Below are positions 9,550 to 16,539 of a stretch of 64,000 nucleotides of DNA, piece after piece. The DNA is from Geobacter sp. DSM 9736 (lineage in GTDB: Bacteria > Desulfobacterota > Desulfuromonadia > Geobacterales > Geobacteraceae). Every line of letters starts with the position of its first letter. Positions within the stretch are counted from its first letter, which is position 1. Both the position numbers and the translations under genes were made by a program. The notes beneath the pieces were generated by a model. That model had not been told where the DNA came from. It saw only the letters and a program-made list of their open reading frames with translations, and did no database searches. Where the stretch lies: the NCBI RefSeq assembly GCF_900187405.1, contig NZ_LT896716.1, positions 1,798,001 through 1,862,000 on the forward strand. Reading direction: 5' to 3'.

Positions 9550-9960
9550 CTATTCCCGCGCCCGTTTCACGAACCGGTAGATCAGATAGCCTCCCCCTGC
9601 CAGCAGGAGGATCTCGAAGAGTCCTATCCCGCCCCCGCCAGTGCCCGGCCCCATGCCTGCCCCGGCAAAGCTGCTGAAGAGCATGCTCCCGAGCATTCCT
9701 CCCATGATCCCGCCGGCCATGCTCCTCATGAACCCGCCCCCCGCCGACTGATTATACGGGGACGTAGCAGGAGCCATCTGCTGACGCGGCTGGCCTGGCT
9801 GGGAATAGGTCATGGCGGGCCTCGAATAGCTTCGCCCACCGCGGCTTCCGGAAGAGCGGCCTCCTCCGGCACGGGCGTGGGCCGTAAGTTCGAGGACCGT
9901 GATGCTCAGAAACATGACGGCTGCAACAATTGCGAATGCCTTTACCAGATGCTTTTTCAT
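9550..9960 (-). CDS. Glycine-rich membrane protein, Tim44-like N-terminal type
   Basis: A 136-residue protein with an N-terminal hydrophobic segment (residues 7-27, probable signal), a Gly/Ser/Arg region (GGGRSSGSRGG), a Gly/Met-rich stretch and a C-terminal membrane helix ending RFVKRARE. This resembles the front half of bacterial Tim44-like membrane proteins, but the Tim44 domain itself is missing. It may be a short paralogue or a truncated form. AAGGAG precedes the start. It ends 10 bp before the UPF0182 gene and is probably in one transcript with it. Confidence 0.75.
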   Translation of the reverse strand: MKKHLVKAFAIVAAVMFLSITVLELTAHARAGGGRSSGSRGGRSYSRPAMTYSQPGQPRQQMAPATSPYNQSAGGGFMRSMAGGIMGGMLGSMLFSSFAGAGMGPGTGGGGIGLFEILLLAGGGYLIYRFVKRARE

Positions 9961-10032
9961 GTTACTGCTCCTTATAGTAGATTGTATGCAAATCAGAGAG
10001 TGTCACAACTGCAGCATCGTTCCCTCTCTTTA

Positions 10033-10971
10033 TCAAGCACCTTCCGGCACATCCTCCACCTTCCCCCTTCCGAAGGCGACCGAAGCAAGGACGGCGACGG
10101 CCAGCGAAGCGAAAATCACTCCCAGCGACAGGCCGGTCGGGACGTGGAATCCGCCTGCACCCGCCAGCATCTTCACCCCTACGAAGGCGAGGATGAACGA
10201 AATGCCGAACTTGAGGTAGACGAACATCCCCATGACGTTCGCCAGCAGGAAGTAGAGCGCCCTCAGCCCCATGATGGCGAAAATGTTGGACGTGAAGACA
10301 ATGAACGGATCGAGGGTCACTGCGAAGATTGCGGGGATCGAATCGAGAGCGAAAATAAGGTCGCTCCATTCCACCATGAGAAGAGTCACCAGGAGGGGGC
10401 TAGCAACCAGCATTCCGCGCTTTCTTGTAACGAACCAGTCCCCCCATGTGCGCCGCGTTACCGGCAGAAGCTTTCTCGCACCCCTCACCACCAGATTCTT
10501 TTCCGGCTCCACCTTCCCCTCTCCGCTGAAAGCCATCTTGAACGCCGTGACGATTAGCAGGCCGCCGAATACGTAGAAGAGCCAGTGAAAACGCTCCAGC
10601 AGCTCGACCCCCACGAAGATGAATATCGCCCGCATGACTATAGCGCCGATGATCCCCCACTTCAGAATGCGGGCCTGGTGATGGCCGCGGACGCCGAAGT
10701 AGGAGAAGATCATGATGAAGACGAAGAGGTTGTCCACCGAGAGTGACTTCTCGATGACGTACCCGGTGAAAAATTCCAGCGCCTTGCCGCTCCCCAGGGT
10801 CAAATAGATCCCGACGTTGAAGGCGAGGGCAAGCCCGATCCAGACGATGCTCCAGGTGAGAGCCTCACGGAATGAAACTTCATGGCTTTTACGATTGACG
10901 CCCAGGTCGACGGCGAGCATCACTCCGAAGAGAATTGCGAAGACTACCCACATGATTGTGGTTTCGGTCAT
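10033..10971 (-). CDS. TerC/Alx family membrane protein (probable Mn2+ exporter)
   Basis: A 312-residue protein with about nine membrane helices and the TerC signatures EKSLSVDNLFVFIMIF and ALDSIPAIFAVT (acidic residues in membrane segments). The family member Alx in E. coli is linked to manganese export and is controlled by a yybP-ykoY riboswitch. A riboswitch of that type lies upstream of htpX at 12454-12560 here, so control by Mn2+ through readthrough is plausible. Repeat copy 2 lies between this gene and the PGPGW gene. AAGGAA precedes the ATG. Confidence 0.9.
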   Translation of the reverse strand: MTETTIMWVVFAILFGVMLAVDLGVNRKSHEVSFREALTWSIVWIGLALAFNVGIYLTLGSGKALEFFTGYVIEKSLSVDNLFVFIMIFSYFGVRGHHQARILKWGIIGAIVMRAIFIFVGVELLERFHWLFYVFGGLLIVTAFKMAFSGEGKVEPEKNLVVRGARKLLPVTRRTWGDWFVTRKRGMLVASPLLVTLLMVEWSDLIFALDSIPAIFAVTLDPFIVFTSNIFAIMGLRALYFLLANVMGMFVYLKFGISFILAFVGVKMLAGAGGFHVPTGLSLGVIFASLAVAVLASVAFGRGKVEDVPEGA

Positions 10972-10988
10972 AATCTGTGTTCCTTTTA

Positions 10989-11151
10989 GGATGTTGTTGA
11001 AGACGAAGTTTCAGCGGCAGCTACAAACAGTCATTTCGCCGCCTTTCTCGAGCGCCGCCGTGTGCGGCGTAGCAGTCTTCATGCCCCAGAGGTACTACGG
11101 CTCCGTGGGACTTTCTGCGGGTGCGACGAACTGCCTATTTTGAACAACCTG
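10989..11151. repeat. Dispersed intergenic repeat, copy 2 (reverse, diverged)
   Basis: Reverse-complement relative of 6725-6846 and 47961-48083. It keeps CAGTCATTTCGCCGCC, GTGTGCGGCGTAG and CTTTCTGCGGGTGCGACGA and the end TTTTGAACAACCTG. It is longer than the other copies because of extra sequence near 11001-11025. It fills most of the 314-bp gap between the PGPGW and terC genes; the rest (11152-11285) shows no gene. Confidence 0.8.
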
Positions 11152-11285
11152 AGTTCTTCAACAGCCTGCCGGCATTTGCGGCAAGCACTGAAGGCAATGC
11201 CTCTCACCTTTTGGAGAGAGGTATGACGGTGACCACGTCCGGAGCAGGAGCGGTCTTGAGCCACGTGAATATCTCCTCTACCTCG

Positions 11286-11528
11286 CTATGCCTCTGGTTC
11301 ATGCAGCGGTTGCCCCTTATGCGCCCGAAGACTGCAGAGCCTCTCCTTTACGAGCTTCAGCAGACTCTTCGCCCAGACGAATTCGGTAGCGAGGATCCCC
11401 AGCCCCACCGGAATAACAGCTATCGCAGGGCCGGGGAGGACGATCATGGCGACACCTACGCCAAGGACTATAAAACCAGCAGCGGCAACAACTATCCGCT
11501 TAGCCTTGCGCAGCGTCGAGGCTACCAC
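11286..11528 (-). CDS. PGPGW-type small transmembrane protein
   Basis: An 80-residue membrane protein with two helices and the core [18 protein letters not shown] followed by EFVWA, matching the PGPGW-type putative transmembrane family. Function is unknown. It starts with GTG at 11528 inside the end of htpX (7-bp overlap), implying translational coupling. It probably belongs to the riboswitch-led htpX transcript. Confidence 0.8.
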   Translation of the reverse strand: MVASTLRKAKRIVVAAAGFIVLGVGVAMIVLPGPAIAVIPVGLGILATEFVWAKSLLKLVKERLCSLRAHKGQPLHEPEA

Positions 11529-12379
11529 CCGCCCCTCGCCATCCCTTCAAGCCTTGCAATACGCTCTTCCATCGGCGGGTGCGTCGAGAAGAGCTTCAGG
11601 AGGGAGCCCCCGGAAAGGGGGTTCACTATGAACATGTGGGCGGACGCCGGCTTGGCTTCTTGCATCGGAATCATGTGCGAAGCTGTGTGAAGTTTCCGAA
11701 GCGCATTGGCAAGGGCCAACGGCCGTCCGCATATCCGTGCGCCGGTCTCGTCTGCCAGATACTCGCGGGAACGGGAAACGGCCATCTGAATTAGCATCGC
11801 GGCAATGGGTGCGATGATGGCCATGACCAGGGAACCCACGATGCCTCCGGCGCCTTCTTCATCATCGTTTCGCCCGGCGCCGAGCATGGCGCCCCACTGG
11901 AGCATGCTGCCCAGCATCGAGATTGCCCCGGCAAAGGTGGCGGCTATGGTGCCCACAAGGATGTCCCGGTTCTGCACGTGGGCAAGCTCATGGGCCATCA
12001 CCCCTTCCAGCTCTTCGGGAGAGAGGATGCGAAGGATTCCCTCGGTGGCAGCTACAGCCGCATTGTCGGGGTTGCGTCCGGTAGCGAACGCGTTGGGACT
12101 TTCAGAAGGGATGATGTAGACGCGCGGCATGGGAAGTCCCGCCTGGATGGCAAGTCGCCGGACCATACCGTAGAATGCGGGATGGTCGTGCTCGCCTATC
12201 TCCTGGGCGCCGTACATCTTCAGGACGATCTTGTCTGAAAACCAGTAGGAAAAGAAGTTCATGGCGGCCGCCATGAAGAAGGCGAAGACCATGCCGGTCT
12301 TGCCCCCGATGGCGCTCCCCATGAGCACCATCAGCACGGTGAGGAGAGAGAGGAGAAAGGTTGTCTTGAGTCTGTTCAT
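11522..12379 (-). CDS. htpX: Zinc metalloprotease HtpX
   Basis: A 285-residue membrane protease of the M48 family. Two helices lie at residues 8-22 and 28-45, the zinc motif HELAH at 130-134, two more helices at about 145-200, and the third zinc ligand in SREYLADE. HtpX degrades misfolded inner-membrane proteins together with FtsH in E. coli. AGGAGGT-like GGAGGT lies before the ATG. The leader carries a promoter, a yybP-ykoY-like aptamer and a terminator, so transcription probably depends on the ligand. Mn2+ control of an htpX-terC unit is unusual. Confidence 0.95.
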   Translation of the reverse strand: MNRLKTTFLLSLLTVLMVLMGSAIGGKTGMVFAFFMAAAMNFFSYWFSDKIVLKMYGAQEIGEHDHPAFYGMVRRLAIQAGLPMPRVYIIPSESPNAFATGRNPDNAAVAATEGILRILSPEELEGVMAHELAHVQNRDILVGTIAATFAGAISMLGSMLQWGAMLGAGRNDDEEGAGGIVGSLVMAIIAPIAAMLIQMAVSRSREYLADETGARICGRPLALANALRKLHTASHMIPMQEAKPASAHMFIVNPLSGGSLLKLFSTHPPMEERIARLEGMARGGW

Positions 12380-12421
12380 TGCTGTTACCTCCGACGATTC
12401 TTGGTATCGCCGGGGGGTAAC

Positions 12422-12466
12422 AAAAAAGACCTTTACCCCCGGCGCGGTTGCCTGGATAAAGGTCTT
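12422..12466 (-). terminator. Riboswitch expression-platform terminator
   Basis: On the minus strand AAGACCTTTA and TAAAGGTCTT form a perfect 10-bp stem followed by six T. The left arm includes the CCTTTA that also closes the aptamer P1 helix, so terminator and aptamer folding are mutually exclusive. It lies 43 bp before htpX. Confidence 0.85.
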
Positions 12467-12560
12467 GTCGGCATTATCTGCCCCGGCCCCGGGTCTTTCG
12501 ACCGTATTGACGGAAACCGGGTCGGCCTTTTTGGATGGCCGCTGACTACTCCCCTTTACG
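12454..12560 (-). ncRNA. Probable yybP-ykoY (Mn2+) riboswitch aptamer
   Basis: The transcript starts near CGTAAAGGGGAGTAG and ends GCCGACAAGACCTTTAT. P1 is GTAAAGG pairing with CCTTTAT. The invariant-type loops GGGGAGTAG and CAAGACC, plus an internal GTCAATACGG, agree with the yybP-ykoY family as I remember its consensus. That family senses Mn2+ and commonly precedes terC/alx and mntP. The terC gene lies downstream in the same gene run. Class assignment is by eye; a covariance search would settle it. Confidence 0.75.
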
Positions 12561-12567
12561 TGTAGGA

Positions 12568-12596
12568 AATGTAATTTCTCCCCACGCCGATGTCAA
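12568..12596 (-). promoter_or_regulatory. Sigma-70 promoter for the htpX leader
   Basis: Minus strand TTGACA, 17-base spacer, TACATT. The expected start of transcription falls at about 12560, exactly at the 5' end of the aptamer. Confidence 0.85.
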
Positions 12597-12641
12597 GGCT
12601 TTTTTCTTTCCATGCCGTCATCGGCTCCGCACATTTTAATG

Positions 12642-12671
12642 TTGACACAAAACAACGATACCACCTAGAGT
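12642..12671 (+). promoter_or_regulatory. Candidate sigma-70 promoter
   Basis: TTGACA, 18 bases, TAGAGT. The predicted start is at or next to the GTG at 12678, which has no ribosome binding site, so the first mRNA codon may be leaderless. Confidence 0.5.
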
Positions 12672-12677
12672 TGCACC

Positions 12678-13007
12678 GTGAAGGAAATTTCTCCCCGTAT
12701 AGGCCCCATCATCATGCTGTTGGTGGCGATCCTGGCCCTGAGCGGCATTGCAGCCACTGCTGAAACACTGGCGGATGCAAACGACCGGATCGGATGCTGC
12801 GACACCGGCTCGGATAGCGATGAATCCGGCTCCCGGCCCTGCTCCCTCCCCGATTGTCCCTGCGCCTCCTGCCTCACCGTCGACCACGATCCGCCTCGAA
12901 CCCTTAACGTCACCGCTTCGGCTGTGACCGCTTTCCATCCCCGGCAACAACTCTTTCCCCCGTCAGAGTTCATCTGCTCCATAGATCACCCACCAGAACA
13001 GGTATAG
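12678..13007 (+). CDS. Small exported Cys-rich protein
   Basis: A 109-residue reading from GTG. A hydrophobic segment (PIIMLLVAILALSGIAATA) acts as a signal. The mature part has cysteines in CCDTG and CSLPDCPCASC, a spacing suited to disulfides or metal. I recognise no family. It precedes three plus-strand genes of an ABC exporter and may supply a periplasmic component. No Shine-Dalgarno is seen; an upstream promoter places the transcript start near the GTG. The alternative start at 12714 also lacks one. Confidence 0.5.
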   Translation: MKEISPRIGPIIMLLVAILALSGIAATAETLADANDRIGCCDTGSDSDESGSRPCSLPDCPCASCLTVDHDPPRTLNVTASAVTAFHPRQQLFPPSEFICSIDHPPEQV

Positions 13008-13098
13008 ACAGCCATACGGCTCAAATGTGCAAGCGTTTCGGGGAGCCGTGCGCCTTCCCCGTCCGCCAATTTACATTATTAACCCAAGGAGCATTCAA

Positions 13099-13485
13099 AT
13101 GAAAAAGGTCGTCATCATAGCAGCACTTGCCGTCGGCATCATCGCAGGACTCGTTTTCGTAAAAAGCGGCCCCAAGGCCCTCAACATCAACGAAGTCGGC
13201 GCCGACCCCGCCGCCTACACCGGAACCATCACGGTAACCGGAATCATGGGGGGGAGGTCCCAGCAGAACCCGGACATTATCGGGATAATGGATATAAAGG
13301 AGCTGCAGTGCAAGACCGCCAACTGCAACAAGGTGTTCCTCCCGGTCAAGTTCTCCGGAAAAGCTCCCGTCATCGGTGATGAAGTGCGGATTACCGGCAG
13401 CTTCGTGGATATGGGCCAGGGGCAGGGCTACCTCTTCATGGCCCAGAGCCTGAAGGTGGTGCGGCACCACAAGATCGGAGGGTAA
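13099..13485 (+). CDS. Membrane-anchored periplasmic protein of the ABC operon
   Basis: A 128-residue protein with one N-terminal membrane anchor (KKVVIIAALAVGIIAGLVFV) and a compact beta-rich domain (NEVGADPAAYTGTITVTGIM through VIGDEVRITGSFV) resembling an OB-fold, with CKTANC in the middle. AAGGAG lies seven bases from the ATG at 13099; a longer reading from 13027 has no such site. Its stop is directly followed by the permease ATG. It probably serves the adjacent exporter as a periplasmic partner; this is inference from position. Confidence 0.75.
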   Translation: MKKVVIIAALAVGIIAGLVFVKSGPKALNINEVGADPAAYTGTITVTGIMGGRSQQNPDIIGIMDIKELQCKTANCNKVFLPVKFSGKAPVIGDEVRITGSFVDMGQGQGYLFMAQSLKVVRHHKIGG

Positions 13486-14649
13486 ATGACCCTCTCCAGA
13501 CTTGTGGTAAGGAATATCACCCGACGCCGGGGAAGATTCGTCTTCACCCTTCTCGGCATAACCATCGGCATCGCCTCGTTCGTAACCTTTCTCTCCCTCG
13601 GAGGAAACCTGAAGCAGGAGATCCACCGGGAGACTGCCGCTCTCGGAGCAAACCTGCTCGTCATACCGAAGGGCTCGTGCGGGTTCGAGCAGCTTTCGAT
13701 CCTCACGGGCGACCAGATGCCAACCAACATCACCTCCGAAGAGGTGGCCAGAATCAAGGCTGTACAGGGGATAACAGCTCTCCCTTTTCTGGCTGTGAAG
13801 ACCGCCATAGCCAACAAGCCGGTGGCGGTGAACGGCATCGTTACGGGAGAAACCGCCAGCTTCAAAGGGTGGGAAATGGACCGGGGAAACTATTTCTCGA
13901 CGCCGGACGATCCGGGCGCGGTGATCGGCGCCGCCGCTGCCGATCAGATGAAGCTGGCCCCCGGTTCCGTGGTGACGATACGCGGGCAGCGCCTTTCCGT
14001 GAAGGGAGTGCTCAAGGAAACCGGCGGCAAGGACGACTTCACCATCTTCCTATCGATGCCGGTGGCCCAGCGCCTCTTCAAGGCTGTGGACCGGGTCTCC
14101 TACGTCGCGGTGAAGGTTGACGACCTGGCGCTCACGGATGAGTACGCCGAGAAAATAAAGGAGGCGGTGGGTCTGGGAGTGGTCTCCGACAAGCAGATGC
14201 TCAAGTCGGTGCTCGGCATCGTAGGCTCAGTCAACATCACTCTGCAGATGATAGCGGCGGTTTCCGTACTGGCAGCGGCCTTCGGAATAGTCAACACCAT
14301 GATGACCGCCACATACGAACGGAAGCGGGAGATCGGCGTCCTCCAGGCACTGGGGGCAAGACAGAGCACCATCTTCACGCTGTTCGTGCTGGAATCCGGG
14401 TTCTACGGGACCATCGGCGGCGCTGCGGGGGTGGTGGCCGGAACCCTTACGTCGGTACTGGCCTCCCCCTACATAAGCGAAAACGCCTTCACTGCGATGG
14501 TCAGGGGTTCAGGCAACAACAGCGCACTCGACCTGAAGGTCATCATCGGATCGATTCTATTCTCAGCGGCGGTAGCCGTCGTTGCAGGGCTCTACCCTGC
14601 ATGGCGGGCGGCACGGCTTTCGCCGGTGGAGGCGATCAGCTATGAATGA
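13486..14649 (+). CDS. MacB/FtsX-type ABC transporter permease
   Basis: A 387-residue permease: a helix at about 20-42, a periplasmic MacB-type domain (about 43-255) and three C-terminal helices (FtsX domain) containing FGIVNTMMTATYERKREIG and GVLQALGA. Such type VII ABC systems use mechanotransmission to move lipoproteins, peptides or small molecules in the periplasm rather than across the inner membrane. Start codon follows the previous stop directly. Its 3' end overlaps the ATPase start by eight bases. Substrate is unknown. Confidence 0.9.
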   Translation: MTLSRLVVRNITRRRGRFVFTLLGITIGIASFVTFLSLGGNLKQEIHRETAALGANLLVIPKGSCGFEQLSILTGDQMPTNITSEEVARIKAVQGITALPFLAVKTAIANKPVAVNGIVTGETASFKGWEMDRGNYFSTPDDPGAVIGAAAADQMKLAPGSVVTIRGQRLSVKGVLKETGGKDDFTIFLSMPVAQRLFKAVDRVSYVAVKVDDLALTDEYAEKIKEAVGLGVVSDKQMLKSVLGIVGSVNITLQMIAAVSVLAAAFGIVNTMMTATYERKREIGVLQALGARQSTIFTLFVLESGFYGTIGGAAGVVAGTLTSVLASPYISENAFTAMVRGSGNNSALDLKVIIGSILFSAAVAVVAGLYPAWRAARLSPVEAISYE

Positions 14650-15322
14650 CGCAATTATCCGAACAGAAAATGTCTCCAAAACATATTCCTCCGGCGACGT
14701 CCTCACCTCCGCGTTGCGAGGCGTGACCCTCGAAATAGCAAAGGGCTCCTTCACCTGCATCGTCGGCCCTTCCGGCCATGGCAAGAGCACGCTCATGCAC
14801 CTGATCGGGGGCCTCGACCGCCCCACCGAGGGCGCAGTATATCTGGACGGGGTCGAGATCAGCCGCCTCGACAACAGCTCCCTGGCAAGGCTCCGAGGGA
14901 AGAAGATCGGCTTCGTGTTCCAGTTCTTCAACCTGCTCCCGGGACTCACGGCAGCGGAGAATGTGGAGACAGCCATGATGCTGGCCGGCATACCTGAAAA
15001 GGAGCAGGCGGCCCGGGCGCTGGAGCTTCTTTCGATGGTGGGGCTCTCCGAAAAGGCGGGGGCGAGGCCGTCGCAACTTTCGGGCGGGCAGCAGCAGCGG
15101 GTCGCAATAGCCCGGGCGCTTGCCAATGACCCGGACATCCTGCTCATGGATGAACCCACCGGAAATCTGGACTCGGCGGCAGAAGCGGAAGTCATGGAGA
15201 TCCTGCATGCACTTCACCAACGGGGAAAAACAATCGTCATCGTGACGCACAACAACGAGATCGCCGCCAATGCACAGAATGTGGTCCACGTAAAGGACGG
15301 ACAACTTGCAATGGCGGCGTGA
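14642..15322 (+). CDS. LolD/MacB-type ABC transporter ATPase
   Basis: A 226-residue ATPase: Walker A GPSGHGKST (about residue 40), Q-loop FVFQFFNLLPGLT, signature LSGGQQQR, Walker B ILLMDEPTGNLDS and the switch VTHN. The Q-loop region and NLDS are typical of the MacB/LolD/FtsE group. It energises the permease encoded immediately upstream, with which it overlaps (ATGAATGA). A strong terminator ends the operon 45 bp downstream. The annotated start MNDAII was preferred because longer readings lie inside the permease. Confidence 0.93.
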   Translation: MNDAIIRTENVSKTYSSGDVLTSALRGVTLEIAKGSFTCIVGPSGHGKSTLMHLIGGLDRPTEGAVYLDGVEISRLDNSSLARLRGKKIGFVFQFFNLLPGLTAAENVETAMMLAGIPEKEQAARALELLSMVGLSEKAGARPSQLSGGQQQRVAIARALANDPDILLMDEPTGNLDSAAEAEVMEILHALHQRGKTIVIVTHNNEIAANAQNVVHVKDGQLAMAA

Positions 15323-15366
15323 GCCCATGCGGGCCTGACGGCACGCGCAGACAGATCAAGGCAGGG

Positions 15367-15400
15367 AAGAAGGCGGCCTCTAACGAAGCCGCCTTCTTTT
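15367..15400 (+). terminator. Intrinsic terminator of the ABC operon
   Basis: AAGAAGGCGGC pairs with GCCGCCTTCTT around a 10-base loop, ending in TTTT. It lies between convergent genes. Confidence 0.88.
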
Positions 15401-15452
15401 CGGATCAACTCCGGGATCTTCGAACCTGCTCTATTCGAGGAGACGGGGGGAG

Positions 15453-16388
15453 TTACCGGGTTCCCGATATTTCGACATTTTTCTGCTTGATGAAGGTCCC
15501 CTTGTCCAGCTCCTCGAAAGCGTTCTGCAGTTCTTCCTGCGTGTTCATAACGATGGGGCCGTACCAGGCCACCGGCTCTCCTATCGGTTTTCCGGATATG
15601 AGGAGGAACCGCACCGGAATCCCCCTCGTGCTGACGAAGACTTCATCCCCGTCACCGAACAGGACAAGGTCTTCGGTCGTGCAGACGCACTTCCTCCGCT
15701 CGAAGTCGAAGTAGTTCTTCCCTATCACCTCGTGACCGTAGGCGTTGCGGTCCGGATCGAAATACCCCTCCCCTTCGATCACATAGGCGAATGCGGTATA
15801 ACCCCGGGTGACCGGATGCGTGAATGTACTCTCCGCCGGCACCGAGACGTCCAGGTACTGGGGATCGACGACGACGTCCGATACCGGCCCCCTCACTCCG
15901 TCCACCTCTCCGCAGATTATCCTGATCGCGGCACCCCCCTTCCCGGTGACCTCCGGTATCTCCGCCGCGCCGAACCCCTGGTAGCGTGGATTCATCATCT
16001 TGTGCGAGGCAGGGAGGTTCGCCCAGAGCTGAAAGCCGCCCATCACTCCATCCTGGTCCCCCCGCGGCATCTCCTGATGGATAATGCCGCTGCCGGTGGT
16101 CATCCACTGGATATCCCCCGGGCCGATCACCCCAGTATTTCCCATGCTGTCGCCATGCTCGACACGGCCGGCGACCATGTAAGTGATCGTCTCGATGCCG
16201 CGATGAGGGTGCCAGGGGAATCCCTTCAGGTAATGGGCCGGTGTATCGGACCGGAAATCGTCCAGCATGAGAAACGGATCGAACTCGGGTACCTGGTAGT
16301 AGCCGAATGCCCGCTTCAGATGGACCCCGGCTCCTTCGATTGTCGGCCTGCTTCTGGAGACTTTTCTGATTCTGCGCACGGAACTCAT
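15453..16388 (-). CDS. Pirin family protein
   Basis: A 311-residue bicupin of the pirin family. Metal-binding residues are visible in GFPWHPHRGIETITYM (HxH) and later in IIHQEMP with an H and E. Pirins are iron-containing; some have quercetin dioxygenase activity and others affect transcription or metabolism, so function cannot be stated. AGGAGGGAGG lies seven bases before the ATG at 16388. It stands alone, convergent with the ABC operon. Confidence 0.92.
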   Translation of the reverse strand: MSSVRRIRKVSRSRPTIEGAGVHLKRAFGYYQVPEFDPFLMLDDFRSDTPAHYLKGFPWHPHRGIETITYMVAGRVEHGDSMGNTGVIGPGDIQWMTTGSGIIHQEMPRGDQDGVMGGFQLWANLPASHKMMNPRYQGFGAAEIPEVTGKGGAAIRIICGEVDGVRGPVSDVVVDPQYLDVSVPAESTFTHPVTRGYTAFAYVIEGEGYFDPDRNAYGHEVIGKNYFDFERRKCVCTTEDLVLFGDGDEVFVSTRGIPVRFLLISGKPIGEPVAWYGPIVMNTQEELQNAFEELDKGTFIKQKNVEISGTR

Positions 16389-16539
16389 GGGCTTCCTCCC
16401 TCCTGATGCCGCACTTGCACGGCTTGTCCCTTGATTGTACCACCTCAACTCTGATGCGAAAGCGCGGGCATGCCCGGTTTAGATGAAGTGGAGCTGGTGC
16501 GGTAAAGCAGGAGAGGGGCTAAATAGAGTGTGAGTTGGA

